Positions 10,693 to 21,731 of a stretch of 64,000 nt of DNA are shown here, in pieces. The stretch is from positions 2,079,768 through 2,143,767 of the forward strand of contig JAJUBI010000007.1 of NCBI GenBank assembly GCA_022419385.1, given 5' to 3'. Position 1 is the first letter of the stretch. Every line of letters begins with the position of its first letter. This DNA comes from Paraconiothyrium sp. Pb-2020. Its lineage: Eukaryota; Ascomycota; Dothideomycetes; Pleosporales; Didymosphaeriaceae. Both the position numbers and the translations under genes were made by a program. The notes under the pieces were generated by a model. The model had not been told where the DNA came from, did no database searches, and saw only the letters and a list, made by a program, of their open reading frames with translations.

Positions 10693-10877
10693 TTAGTAAC
10701 AGCCGGTGTTGCAGCAGGATTGTCTAGGATTTGGCAAGGGGTGAGGTACATTTCCATCTAACAGATTGTACGTTTGTGCCATGATCTCGGAAAGCATCGC
10801 CGAAGTCTCGGCCACACCGGAAAACAACAGAGAAAAAGATGCTGAGGGCTACGACAATGATGAAAGTAGCTTTTCAT
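10693..10877 (-). pseudogene. Possible small secreted Cys-rich peptide gene, frameshifted
   Basis: An ATG at 10877 is followed by a run of codons for a strong signal-peptide-like leader ('FIIVVALSIFFSVV') that is one base out of frame with the ATG. Downstream, a third phase encodes a hydrophilic stretch ending in 'SCCNTGCY' and a stop at 10693. Each shift falls in or beside a homopolymer (AAAA near 10871-10874, TTTT near 10813-10816). The pieces together resemble a peptide of roughly 60 residues with a signal peptide and a C-terminal Cys motif, the profile of a fungal small secreted protein. As it stands the frame is broken twice. It could equally be chance. No function is assigned. Confidence 0.3.
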
Positions 10878-12526
10878 AGTTGATTAACGGTGGGTGGAGC
10901 AGGGTGTCATGAGAGCTTAGTGATATAGAGGAAGATGGTGATGGGGATTGCATGTCGAGCTTTTGTTGTCGAAAGAGCGTGGTATCAAGTGTGGTAGGCA
11001 AACATGATTATGGGACACGGTTGTTCTGAGAGACATCCGTTACCCCGAAAAGGAGGGAGAGAATGAAGTCAGCTGTTAGCCGTGGATAGTTTCGGAGGAT
11101 GTTTCGTCCGTAGACGCTTCCTTAGCTGGATATCAGCGTGTCATTAGGGATCTGTCTGATTGTATAGCTACGGCAGCATGCTTGCTACAGTCTTGAGTTC
11201 CCAGAAAAACTGAATTTTTGTTGTGTATGCGCATAGCAAAAGCTGGAGCTCAATTGAAATGTGAACAGTGCCATCAAACCATTCTTACCTTCACTGGTGA
11301 CACTCCAACGCCATGTTGTTCCTTCGCTTTACCCCCTATAAACCAACATGACCCTAAAACTCAAGCATCTTTTCCCTTCCACCTAACATGTCTACATCCA
11401 TCCTCCCCAACCCCATCCCGATCTTTCGTCTCTTCCGTCTCTCCACCCTCAGTTTGTGCACGATTATCTGTTGGCCAACGTCCCGCGCATGCGTTCTCGC
11501 TCATCACACCTTTCTCCGTTACGTCGACAATAGCTTGTGAGATAGACTGAGATGTGGGTGCTGCTCATTTATCAGCTCGGGACCTTAACCGTTAGGCAAG
11601 ATTTTACCAGACTCCTGAACCTCCGGGGCTACTGGAGACGTGTTCTCCTTTCCTGTTTCCAGCTCTTTCAGAGCTTCCGAGGCTCGCGCACGCAGTGCTC
11701 CCATTGGCTCCAAGTAAGACTAGATGTATGGTTAGTGCTGGTTACAGGCGTTCGTCCATAGACAATGTACAACAGTACAGTGACGTGGCCGTAGTTGTAC
11801 TCTTATCTTCTCCTATACCTTCAAGTGTCCTGTACATGAAATGCAGGAAATGTGTTTGAAGGCGGTATATTCTGAGGATGTTTCAGCCATCGAGAGGCCC
11901 ACATCATACATATATCTAAGCCCAAAACCCCGGTATAACCGTCACCTCGAAATCCTAACCTCTGTCGAACCCCGTGTGCGCCCTTGCTTATCCCTATGAC
12001 GTAGACTAAGCAAGCCCCCAAGTCATACAGGGTCCAATGCATTACCTACCACATTAGCACCATCCCAGGTAGCTGTATAAGCAACCACTAATATCAACGA
12101 CACGCTCATCATGTACGTATTGGCGTATTTGGCTGGAGTTCGCTCTATGCTACGCCCCGGGAAGACAGGAATGCTAGTACTGAATCTGCGATCGAGCGCG
12201 TGAGCGGAAAAACAACGGGCCAATAAGATCTTCTCACAACATGGCCTGCGGATTGTTGTTATCAGAAAAAGACTGTTCGAAAAGATACGGACATGAACAG
12301 AAAGAGTTCGTCTATTCATTTACTCGTAGAAATGGTGCGGCTACCACGCCGCTGCCCGGTTTGTATGAAATATTTCATCACGTTCGGCCGTGGAATCTCG
12401 ATCGGGTCATGTTTCTTCATCTTCTCCATGCTCAATCAGGTGATCCGCGCTCACAAAAGAGCACATCCCCAATTGTGTCACAATGCTATTCCTTGGTGTT
12501 GACCTAGAGAATCATACCCGTCTCAT
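10878..12526. other. Long intergenic region without a supported gene
   Basis: Several open frames of 60-110 codons occur, but they show no domain, signal peptide or splice pattern. No repeat, tRNA or 5S-like sequence is seen. At 1.65 kb it is one of the two longest gene-free stretches of the window. Confidence 0.45.
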
Positions 12527-13669
12527 TTATGGAGTCGGACCTGCCGCCTCACCTCCCGTCGGTGCAGACGTCGGTGCGCCCGTCCTACCCCTCTGGGTAT
12601 CTGCTGCATCTCCGCCGCTCCGGAGTGCCCTCTCTAGCTCACGGATTCTCCTCTTCAGTACGTCGTTCTCGCGCTTTGCCTCCTCGAGCTCCTGCCGATA
12701 GTGTGCGACTTCCTCGTACCGGGGCGTGCTCACGATGCTTGCGCTCCTCGCTTGTTGTGCAGCTGAGGGATCGCTCGTTGCGGGTTGCGACGACACGGAG
12801 TAGCGGTGATGCGAGATGTTGGCCGTGGCAGGGTTGAGCGGGATGCCGTACGGAGCATTGGTGCTGGTGCGGGAAACACTCGAAGAGCTACGGTGACGGC
12901 GCGCGGAAGTGGGATGGGTCGAGCCGATGATATCGTGGTCAACGTGCACGCCTGAGGTGACACTCGAAGTCGTGGAGGCTACCGATGCCGAGTGCGCACG
13001 CAGAGCGGATAGCTCACGGGTCAGACGGTTCACGACAGCTTCTTGTTCTTTCTCCAGCTCGAGGTGGAGCTCTGCCGCGGTGAGAGGGCGTGGATGGCGC
13101 ATCGGTACACCCGCTGCATCGAAACTCGGCACATTGCCCGACATGCTCGGGCTTAGAGGTGCAGTCGCAGATGCGGGATTGGCACCGCCAGGAGAGGCGA
13201 ATGGTAACGGTGGAGGACTCATGGGGTCTGCATATGGGCTGTGGTCAGTGGAATCTCAGAGTAGAGAATGAGTGGAGACGATGATAGTACTGCAGGTCGT
13301 TATCGATAGTTATAGCGCGCGCTTGTTCCGGTAGTCTGGGGTAGCGACCGAGTGCTTCCAACGTGCTGCGACATACTGCGACTGGTAGCAGGGCGGATGG
13401 TAAACGTAGCTTGACCAAAGCCCAGCTGACGATGACTTCGACCGGCCGCCACACGCAATGTGCGTCGTCACTTTGAGAACAGCAGGAGATGTCTACTTAC
13501 ATATCTGCGAAGCACGCCGCGAAGCTGGAGTAGACGACTGTCGCGAAGCCTGCGCCGATGCAGTAGCGCTCGCAGCTTGCGCACCCGTCGACGTAGGATT
13601 CGACGTAGGGTTCCTCGGCGAGACCGGCACTGAGTTGAGATCGGGCATCGTAACTGCTCCTCTGTTCAT
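12527..13669 (-). CDS. Ser-rich protein with C-terminal leucine-zipper-like coiled coil
   Basis: Two exons, 13669-13501 and 13227-12527, separated by a 273-bp intron (GTAAGT...TGCAG), give about 289 residues. The N-terminus is Ser/Thr/Ala-rich and disordered, followed by 'LTAAELHLELEKEQEAVVNR' (helix) and a Ser/His-rich middle. The C-terminal part, 'YRQELEEAKRENDVLKRRIR' followed by 'ELERALRSGG', forms a strong heptad coiled coil. No basic DNA-contact region precedes it in the usual bZIP spacing. The start is uncertain: no ATG lies further 5' in this frame before position 13750, so either Met 13669, Met 13648 or an unseen upstream exon is used. Function unknown. Confidence 0.6.
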
Positions 13670-14478
13670 CCTCTGTTCTATTGCGCGTGAGGTCGGCGCG
13701 TTGAAGTCCTGTGTGGTGCGGGTTATAGGTGTGGGCGCACGGCGGGGCAAGTGTGTATGGAGGAAAGGTCGAAAGGCAGCTGCGGCGCCACGGCAGAGGA
13801 AGAAGGCACGTTGAGTCGTTTACATATCTGCTGGTGGTTGTTTTGGCGACAAGAGATTCTGCTCGCCCTGGATCGGGGTTATGGGCCTGGCGTGTGGCCT
13901 CTGTCAAGCGGGAGGGATCGTTTTGCCGTGCCGCGCTTTGTTGTAGTCAACGTGCAGGGCCGTTGCTAGAGGAGGCCCGCTGTTGGTCCGTCAGCAAGCA
14001 TCTCGTCAATCTGCGGCTTTCATTTCCCAACCTCGAACAGTCATAGTCAGTAAACAAGAAACTCGGCCACTTTGCGAGCACAACAATTGTGCATCATCTG
14101 CTGATGCTTGGTCTGGGTCCGAGGTAGCGCCGATCATGTGGATACTACACAGTATACATGTGCTGAGGCCACACAACTTGCTGAACGTCTTGAATTCTTC
14201 GATTCTCAGAGCATACAATTGCCCCTCTTGGTATCAGCGGTCTCTATGAGCTTCCACTCTCCTATAATTCGCACCGCGCCCGACCATAACAGGTCCTTGT
14301 TTTTCTCGTAGCGAACTCAGGGGCCATCACAGCCCATAAGCTACAGAGCCTCACGCTAGTCGTGAAATGCTTCATATTCCAAGTCATACTTTCAACACTT
14401 CCTTAGAATCCTGCCCAAACTCCAAGCCGCAATGCTTTACATGTAGTTGATCGATGCGCCCTTCGCCGGGAAGTCCTC
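13670..14478. other. Intergenic region
   Basis: Contains the 5' end of the coiled-coil gene and the 3' end of eIF3l. Short open frames here lack supporting features. Nothing else recognised. Confidence 0.4.
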
Positions 14479-15947
14479 CTAATACGTCCTAGCCAGGTTG
14501 CGCAGATACCAGTCGACGAGCTTGCGACCCACCTTCGCCTCAGACACGTGGATAAGGTCCTGTTTTCTGTTAGTCATGCTGAATGGAACATTGGGAGGCG
14601 GGGTACGTACCCCTTCCATGGCGTAGTCAAGGTCGCTGCTGTGCACAATATCACCCTCAAGCAGTCCACCCTCGCTCCACCTCAATTGTCGGTTCCGCTG
14701 CTTGTTGACAAGTAGCCAGCACCTCAGCTTCTCTGGGTCGACCTCAAGAAATCCAGCAAGCTTCTTCAAATCCATCGTGGAGTAAAGCTTGAGGTAACTC
14801 TTGACCGTAGGCGACATCATGGTGTTCTTGACCTCGTCCATGAAAATGCCAAGATAGTGCTCAACCGGATCGATGTTGATTTCTGGGTTATCGAAGTCTG
14901 GCGGGGTGGGGTTGATGAACTTGGGACAGGCGGATCGGAAAAGCTCTTCGAAGAGGGGCAGGTTCTCCGGTCCACCGCGCTGTAACCTGTTAAACTGCTC
15001 GCCATACTTCTCGCGAAGGGCTGTGTGGATGGTGTCGTCTAGCCGCGTAGGGTGGAACGCCACGCAGATCATGATAAGAGCGTACATCTGGTCGTTCTTC
15101 TTCGTAATCGAGTCGTACTGGGCGTTCTTCTGGAAGTTCTTCGTCCGGGAGACGTAAACGAGGATGTGGCTGAACATGCGGATTGCGTCGGCGTAGCGGC
15201 GCATCATCATGTAGGAGAAACCAACGTAGTAGTAGGTGGTGAATTGAGCAGCCATGACACGGGGAAACATGGACTTCTTGTTGAGCTCAATGTCGTCCAG
15301 CGTCTTGAGTGCCAGACTGAAGTCTCCCAGCAAGCAGTGTACACGCAGAAGACCGATGACGGAAAAGTATCCGAGCATCTGGTACAGCGGCCTTGAGCCA
15401 TACTCCCCTGCGTATTGTTTCGCATCCTCTCCTCGCTTGACCGCATTCAGCTGCTCGCTTATTTGTGATCGCTGGATGAGAGAGTATAAGACGTTGAGCA
15501 CACTGTAGCAACCCCAGGTGTTGGGGTTCTCCCGTAGGAGTTGAATCTCCTCTCCGTTCTCGTGCTTAAAAGCGACCTTTTGGCGATAGCCGCAGAAGCT
15601 GTTGAATTGGTAGATAAACTCGTCGATCACGTCCCAGGCCCACGAAGACTATGTGATGGGTTAGCTACGCTTCAGAAGCAGGCAGGAAATCTCACGTTGG
15701 GAACATCGATATCTACAGGCCCGTCCGAGTTCAAGATGAAGTGGAACAGGTTGCAGTAGTTGTCGTAGCTCGCAAACTTGGTCTCAAGGGTCGCTTGGAA
15801 CTCGAGAGGTGTCGCTGCGGCTGCAAGTTGCGCCTGAATGTCTCCGCCGCTGCCCATGGACGGTACCCGATCGAGGTCGTCCATTCCATCGTACTGGGCC
15901 GCCTCGCGGTACTCGCTCGCCATGACTTCCTCCTCTGCGTCAGACAT
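14479..15947 (-). CDS. Eukaryotic translation initiation factor 3 subunit L
   Basis: Three exons (15947-15696, 15648-14611, 14559-14479) give 456 residues, the usual size. Introns are 47 and 51 bp. The sequence carries the family blocks 'WDVIDEFIYQFNSFCGYRQK', 'YFSVIGLLRVHCLLGDF', 'YYVGFSYMMMRRYADAIRMF' and the PCI-like C-terminus 'STMDLKKLAGFLEVDPEKLR', ending 'KLVDWYLRNLARTY'. eIF3l is a PCI subunit of the eIF3 complex that helps recruit the 40S ribosome and mRNA. The second intron is a multiple of three with no stop, so it can be mistaken for exon; removing it restores 'AMEG-DLIHVSEAKVG'. The ATG at 15947 opens an acidic start (MSDAEEEV) typical of the family. Confidence 0.93.
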
Positions 15948-17202
15948 GTTGCCGGGTGCGCGCGCTGCGTCGTTCTTCTGATAGTTTGGAGGGACGCTTC
16001 TTCGCAGAATCACAATCGCACTTCGGCCGGCAATCCGCGTGAGGTTAGGGCGAAAAGGGGACGGTCGTTGTCTGCGGCGTGGTCGTGAATTTCGATGCGG
16101 GCCAAATCTGAATTCGCTTGTGGGTGGCACTAGCCACGGCGGCTGCGCCACAGGAGGGGCAGGAACGTCCAACGCGACTCCCTGTGTCGCGTCGCCTTCG
16201 GACTTGGACTCTCTTCTTTACGTATGGTATATGTTCTACTCAGCCCGTTCCTCAAATCCATCTTCGACTCTGCGGCACCTCTCCGCCGTCGGCGCTGGTA
16301 CCTCGCTTGCGCAACTCGTGACAGCAAAGGTTGCAATGATTTGGCCGACCGCGGCTATCCACCACTGATGCTGAGAGGTATTCCGGAAGACTTTGACTAC
16401 GATTGCATCACGGAGACCTCATGGGACGACGACAACGAGTCCAACGGATTCAATAAGATGTACATGCAGTCAGTGGTCATGGAGAGCTTTGCCGCGGATG
16501 AAGTGCGATTTGTGGTGAGGGATTGGGGAGGTCATGGAGAGCTCCGCACGGAAAGATTATTGACTAGAGAGAGTACGCATGTTCCATAACTAGCAAGGAC
16601 ACTTACTCAATTCCACATGTATTCACGTTCTGGACCGCGGCCTTGCTGCAAATTGGTAATACCTTGTGCCTATACGATCGCCTCCCATCCGCCGGGCTAC
16701 CTGTCATGCTTAAGCCCTCGGTCCAAGCAAGCAGTACAAGACCTACGTCGAGCGCACCTCAGCATCGACCCGAGCAAATTTGACATTAAAAGAATCGCCG
16801 TTCAGTCAGGACAACGTTTCATGAGACTTGGAAACGAGATTTGACATCGCAGCGAGCCACCGTTAGTGGTGGACGCCAGCTGGACTCTGATTGGCGGATT
16901 TCGAGATTTCCCATCTTGCAACATCCCCCCCGCATGCGCTTGCCCTTTCCCCAGATTCCACCCGCGCTCCAAACTCCACACAGCTAGACATCTACGCGTA
17001 ATGGCTTCTGCGACCAAGGCAAAGCTTGTACATATGGCTGCCGATCTGAAGAACACTGCCCTAGCTCCGTTGCCACAACTCGGACCTGGTTCAAGGGACC
17101 ATGCATGCTCATCTAAATATCCGCGGCTCTGGGTGGAAGGGGTATATTAAGCCAGGGGTTCTCGCACTCAGCTGAGCAGGGTCAGCGACCTCAAGATTCA
17201 AG
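15948..17202. promoter_or_regulatory. Divergent intergenic region, eIF3l / pectinesterase
   Basis: This 1.25-kb gap separates eIF3l (minus) from the pectinesterase (plus). A TATA-like GTATATTAA lies at about 17141-17149, some 55 bp before the pectinesterase ATG, a good place for a core promoter element. An ATTGG (CCAAT) occurs near 16890. A 121-codon frame at 16224-16589 has an ATG but no recognisable features. Confidence 0.45.
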
Positions 17203-18408
17203 ATGCCTCCAGTATCGTCCTCATTTTCGTGGCTCTCCATCCTCGCCTTGCTGTTTAGTCCGCAGTGCTGCCTGGCTTTGAGCAAGAGAGACCGTTTGGC
17301 ATGTCAGAAGCCTACGCTTGACCCGCTCGAAGGCTGTCCGAAGCATACACTGCTTGTTGATTCGCGCCCTACCAATGCTACAACGAAGAACGTATTTTCG
17401 AGCGTTCAATCGGCTATTCTATCTCTGCCCCATGACAATTCAACGCACTATATCCTGATCCTCCCGGGCCAGTATACGGAGCAGGTCAATGTCACGCGTC
17501 CCGGCCCATTGTATCTTCTTGGTCAAACAAGCGATGCGGAGAGTCTAGCGAAGAACACTGTCGAAGTTGTATGGCATAATGCGACTGGCACCGCCACTAC
17601 CGGTACATATGACAACGCATGGACCTCAACCTTGACGATTGCGCCGACGTTCAACTCCTCGGCGACCGGCGCGGGACCATCTGGCAATCCTGTACCGGCA
17701 GATACCCCCTTTGGCAACTTTGATTTCCGCGCATACAACCTCAATTTCACCAACGACTACCTTCCTTACTCCGCGGGACCCTCGCTTGCATTGTCAACCT
17801 CGTACGCGAACACCGGCTTCTACCACTGCTCCTTCAAGTCTTACCAGGACACTATCTACGTAGGTAAGCTAGCCAACAGCTACATGTCTAAGTGCGAGAT
17901 TGCCGGTCAGACCGACTTCCTCTATGGCTTCGGCACCCTCTGGATCCAAGACTCAGACCTCCTCATGCGCAGCTGCGGCGGCGGCATCACAGCCTGGAAA
18001 GGCACCAACACCACATATGAGAACAAATTCGGTGTCTACATCCACCAGTCGAACGTTGTTGCTGCAAACTCTTCGATTGCTCCGGCCATGGTAGGGAAGT
18101 GTGCTTTGGGTCGCCCGTGGAACGCCCTGCACCGTTCTATTTTTGCGAACACGTATCTCGATGCCTCTATCAGGCCGAGTGGATATATCGACTGGAGCGC
18201 GACAGACCCGAGGGTTACCAATTTGACGTTCATGGCGGAGTACAAGACGTATGGGCCTGGATGGAACAAGACCGGCAGGATCGAGGGTAACGTCACGCGA
18301 ATTTTAAATGAGAAGCAGTGGCAGCCGTATTCCAGCCCTGCAAAGGTCTTTCAGTTCTTCAAGAGTGGAAAGGCGGGCAACACTGCGTGGGTGGACTGGA
18401 CTGCTTAA
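17203..18408 (+). CDS. Secreted pectinesterase (carbohydrate esterase family 8)
   Basis: An intronless 401-residue protein with signal peptide (LSILALLFSPQCCLA). It has the pectin methylesterase motifs in order: 'SYQDTIYVG' with Asp near residue 215 (proton donor), 'GQTDFLYGFG' with Asp near 236 (nucleophile), and 'LGRPWN' with Arg near 303 (substrate binding). The enzyme removes methyl esters from homogalacturonan outside the cell, opening pectin to lyases and polygalacturonases. Many NXS/T sites support secretion. The motif at the nucleophile is GQTDFLYG rather than the plant-type GTVDFIFG, a known fungal variation. The pathway partner in this window is the pectate lyase at 60.2 kb. Confidence 0.93.
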   Translation: MPPVSSSFSWLSILALLFSPQCCLALSKRDRLACQKPTLDPLEGCPKHTLLVDSRPTNATTKNVFSSVQSAILSLPHDNSTHYILILPGQYTEQVNVTRPGPLYLLGQTSDAESLAKNTVEVVWHNATGTATTGTYDNAWTSTLTIAPTFNSSATGAGPSGNPVPADTPFGNFDFRAYNLNFTNDYLPYSAGPSLALSTSYANTGFYHCSFKSYQDTIYVGKLANSYMSKCEIAGQTDFLYGFGTLWIQDSDLLMRSCGGGITAWKGTNTTYENKFGVYIHQSNVVAANSSIAPAMVGKCALGRPWNALHRSIFANTYLDASIRPSGYIDWSATDPRVTNLTFMAEYKTYGPGWNKTGRIEGNVTRILNEKQWQPYSSPAKVFQFFKSGKAGNTAWVDWTA

Positions 18409-19252
18409 CCGCTCAAAAAGCAACGAGGCGGAGCTCGCCTTGATGTAAGGGAGCCATACGGCAACTTAGTTGAAATTCTCAAGACCTCGCCAGCTAGATT
18501 GATTCTTCATTGTGTCCTTCATCTTCTTTGTTTTCGATCTTCTTATTGCGATACCGATCATCCATGTATAATACTAGAGTTAATTTGTCTTGTAGTCGTA
18601 CAATGATGAAAAGTATCATCGCCCGGGCCTTCATCTTAGTTGCCACTCCCGATCTAGAACTACTTCATGCAAGCCGCCATATGATTGTACCATGACATTC
18701 TAGTCTGTTGCCTAGAAGAACAAGTTGCTAACGCACTGGACTTTTGTAGGCTAAAGAGGGCACAGAGGCACGCAATTCTTAGTGAGTTTTGATTAGCAGC
18801 GCGAAGGAAAGGAGCAGGAAATGTACGTCGTCTGCTCTGGAAACTCTTTACTACTTCGTGCGATTATAGCAGATTGTGCAAATGAGACTAGCTAATCATT
18901 ATGTTTCGAGTAATGAGAATGAATGATGGATTATGCAGATGCGACAGCTTGCACTGTTTTTCCTAGGGGTAGCTGCCTACTTTCCAAAGCACTTCCTGCA
19001 ATACAATTGCGACAAGCAGCCTCAGTTACAATCTGTCGATGATGGCAAGAGCTTGTCGTCCGCATTCTCTTCCATTGGCATGCTGGTCTTGATTCAAGAT
19101 ACTACAATGTTGACGTGTTAACATGTTGTACTGTTCGGAGATAGTCGGACTTCACATTAGCTTCTCTCATTAGAAAGCGGATGTTGTCATCATTTGGACT
19201 AGAATTTGGTCTTCCCACAATAGCAAATAACCAATCGGACCATTCTCGCAGC
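18409..19252. other. Convergent intergenic region
   Basis: Lies between the 3' ends of the pectinesterase (plus) and the P450 (minus). AT-rich, with no supported gene. Confidence 0.4.
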
Positions 19253-20924
19253 TCATACGAAAGTACTGAGAACAGTGTCGGCGCGCTCCCATTCTTTACC
19301 AATGACAACCTCCCTTGAGTCGCTCCTAACCTTGAAATCAATCTTATATCCCTTCGGTCCCGTCAGGACCGCATCTTTGAATCCGGTTTCAACATTTGTG
19401 TCTAACACCGTGCCTGCCTCGGGCCTACAGTATATCAGCACATATTAGTCACCATAGATGGGAAACTCACCGCATATCAAATGCCCAAAGCAACTTCGCC
19501 ATGGACAACAACAAGCTCATCTCCGCCATCTCTTGGCCTGCGCAGACTCTCCTCCCCGCACCAAACGCATACGTTCGCCTCCGAGAAGCTTCTTCAGTAG
19601 TAATAAAGACAGAGTCAAAGCTGTGCCCCGGCAGTGTAGAGCTGGAGTTGTCCACAAGCCAGCGTGCAGGATCGAACACGTCCGCCTTGGGATAATCTTC
19701 TTCGTTATGATGGATCGCCCACGTGTTCATCAGCGCTGTGGCGTTACCTGGGATAAAATAACCCTCGTAGATGTCGTCTTTGCTTGTAGCGTGCGGAATG
19801 CTCAGGGGAAAACTGGGGCGCCAGCGAAGGACCTGATCGTGTCAGTGGGTCCTTCTGTATGTACTTAACACCTGTCCACTCACTTCCCATAAGATAGCCT
19901 GGAGGTACGGTAAATGCGCCTCATCAATCTTGGCTGGCAGTCTGTCTCTAAACACACGATCAATCTCTTGCTGGCCCCTCTTCTGCACTTCTGGATGCGC
20001 GGCCATCGCTAGTATGAAAATCAGCGAAGCCACCGCTGTCGTGTCCGCTCCGGCCTCGATCAGGAATCCCGCAATATAAACCAACTCAATATCCATGAAG
20101 CCTTCCTTCTCTTTTCGCTCTAGTAAATTAGCTAAGAAGCTTTCTTTCGCTTTGCCCTCGCAAACGGTCTTTCTTCCCTGTTCAAACAGATCTCTGTAAA
20201 ACACTCTTTGCGCCTCGCCGACAGTGGCACTGCGTTTCCTCCACCCAGGCCACGGCGTCAGCACGCTCGGAACATACTTCAACCACGGAAATACGCCCAG
20301 CGGCGGCATAGCGCCCATGTCCAGTATCCCTGCCCACTCATCTTGTATTTTGAAGAAGCGGTCCGCAAGGCCCCTCGTTCCCCGCACGCCGTACACACTG
20401 TCCAAGATGACGGCGCAGAAAGCACGGAGAACATGCTTCTCGAATCCTTTTGGCTCTTTCAGTATTTCGAAGATCATTTGCGTAGATTCGGCTTGCTGAA
20501 TGGGTAATATTTTCTTCAATTCCTCGGCTTTTAAGAAGGATACCAGTGCTGCTCGACCTCGCCGCCAATTTCGGCCATGCGGCATAAAGGCCACATGGTA
20601 CGGGCCTGGGACGACATAGTCGACCATGGGAATGTAGGGGCGCGAAGAGTAGATTGCGCCGCGCTTGTCAAAAAGATCGTGCACTGAGCGCCAGGTATTA
20701 AGTATTACTACTGGCTGCCGGCCAAACCGCAAGCCTATGATGGGCGAAGAATAGGTCTTAGACAGTTGAGCGAAGAAAAGGAAGGGCTTCTTGAGAGGGA
20801 TTTGGTGGAGATTCCCAAGAAGGGGAAGGGGTTTTGGGCCTGGGGGGAAAGGAAGCGTATTGGAGATGGATCGGCGTCGGCCGATCAGAGAGAAGCAAAA
20901 ATAAAGGACGATAGTAGGGATCAT
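19253..20924 (-). CDS. Cytochrome P450 monooxygenase
   Basis: Three exons (20924-19884, 19832-19471, 19424-19253) give 524 residues with introns of 51 and 46 bp. The start is placed at Met 20924, which begins a membrane anchor (MIPTIVLYFCFSLIG) and the Pro-rich hinge 'PFPPGPKPLPLLGNL'. The I-helix oxygen-binding motif is 'AGADTT' (about 290), the ExxR motif is 'EVLR' (spanning the first splice), and the heme loop is 'FGAGRRVCAGQE' with the Cys ligand near residue 444. The overall pattern is that of fungal secondary-metabolism P450s of the CYP64-like group. ER-bound; substrate unknown. No biosynthetic core enzyme lies nearby, so it is not evidently part of a cluster. Confidence 0.9.
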
Positions 20925-21731
20925 CACGATGACGACCGGGTAAGCCTCGTAGGCCGTGACGAGTAGATTGTTGCGGAGACTACGAGATGTTAAATATAAG
21001 TATCCAATGTGCAATATCAGTTCTTACTTCATTGTCTCAGACGGCCTGAGAAGGCGTAGACTTGTATAATTGGACTGTAGGGTTCACTCCGGCAGAAGAC
21101 TGTTTCCCGCAGGAGATGCAAAAGCCCGCCGCACAGGTACACCTGGGTATTCACGGGAATGTGGACAACGCTCTCTGGGTCAGCTTCCAACGAAGAACAT
21201 GGGGGGATGCTCACCGAGTCGGTGTCGCGGGTCCCCTACTTATCTACATAGTTCCCCGCTCCATGAGCTAGGGTATTAGCACATACATGTTGTGTAACAC
21301 TTCTTAGTACGTCGAGTAGCAGCGTTTGCGACGCTGCGTCAGCTCATCGGTATGCTTAGAACCAATCACCTCGCCTGTCATCATGCTGTCAGCAGATTGC
21401 GCACTCGACGCGACGTAAACCTACCAAAGTGCTTCCCATTCGAGACGCACTTGCGCACCAGCGCCAACCATCTTCCTACTATATTCTTCACCGCATGCTT
21501 TCAATGCTCAAAATTGTTGCCCACGTCTGAAGAAGTCAACAAATATCAAGGGTTGTCCTGCAAGTGAACAAGCTCGTCAATCATGGAATGAACACATAGA
21601 AAGCGTAACATCGCTATGTACAGTCCATCCCTCAGATGCTAAATGCTCCAAAATCCTAGATGCTCTTGCACCAGGCTACGCAACTCCTCAACGCCACCCA
21701 TGCAAGTTGTATCTCGAAAATATATTGACTT
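20925..21731. other. Intergenic region
   Basis: Contains the P450 promoter and the 3' flank of the M28 peptidase gene. No gene, tRNA or repeat is recognised. Confidence 0.4.

Noticed and set aside
11218..11550. 110-codon frame with a CxxC-like start
   Set aside because: No supporting domain or splice context; the Cys pattern is short and the rest is low complexity.
16224..16589. 121-codon frame with ATG between eIF3l and pectinesterase
   Set aside because: It cannot be matched to any family and has no upstream or downstream gene structure; kept only as a remote possibility.
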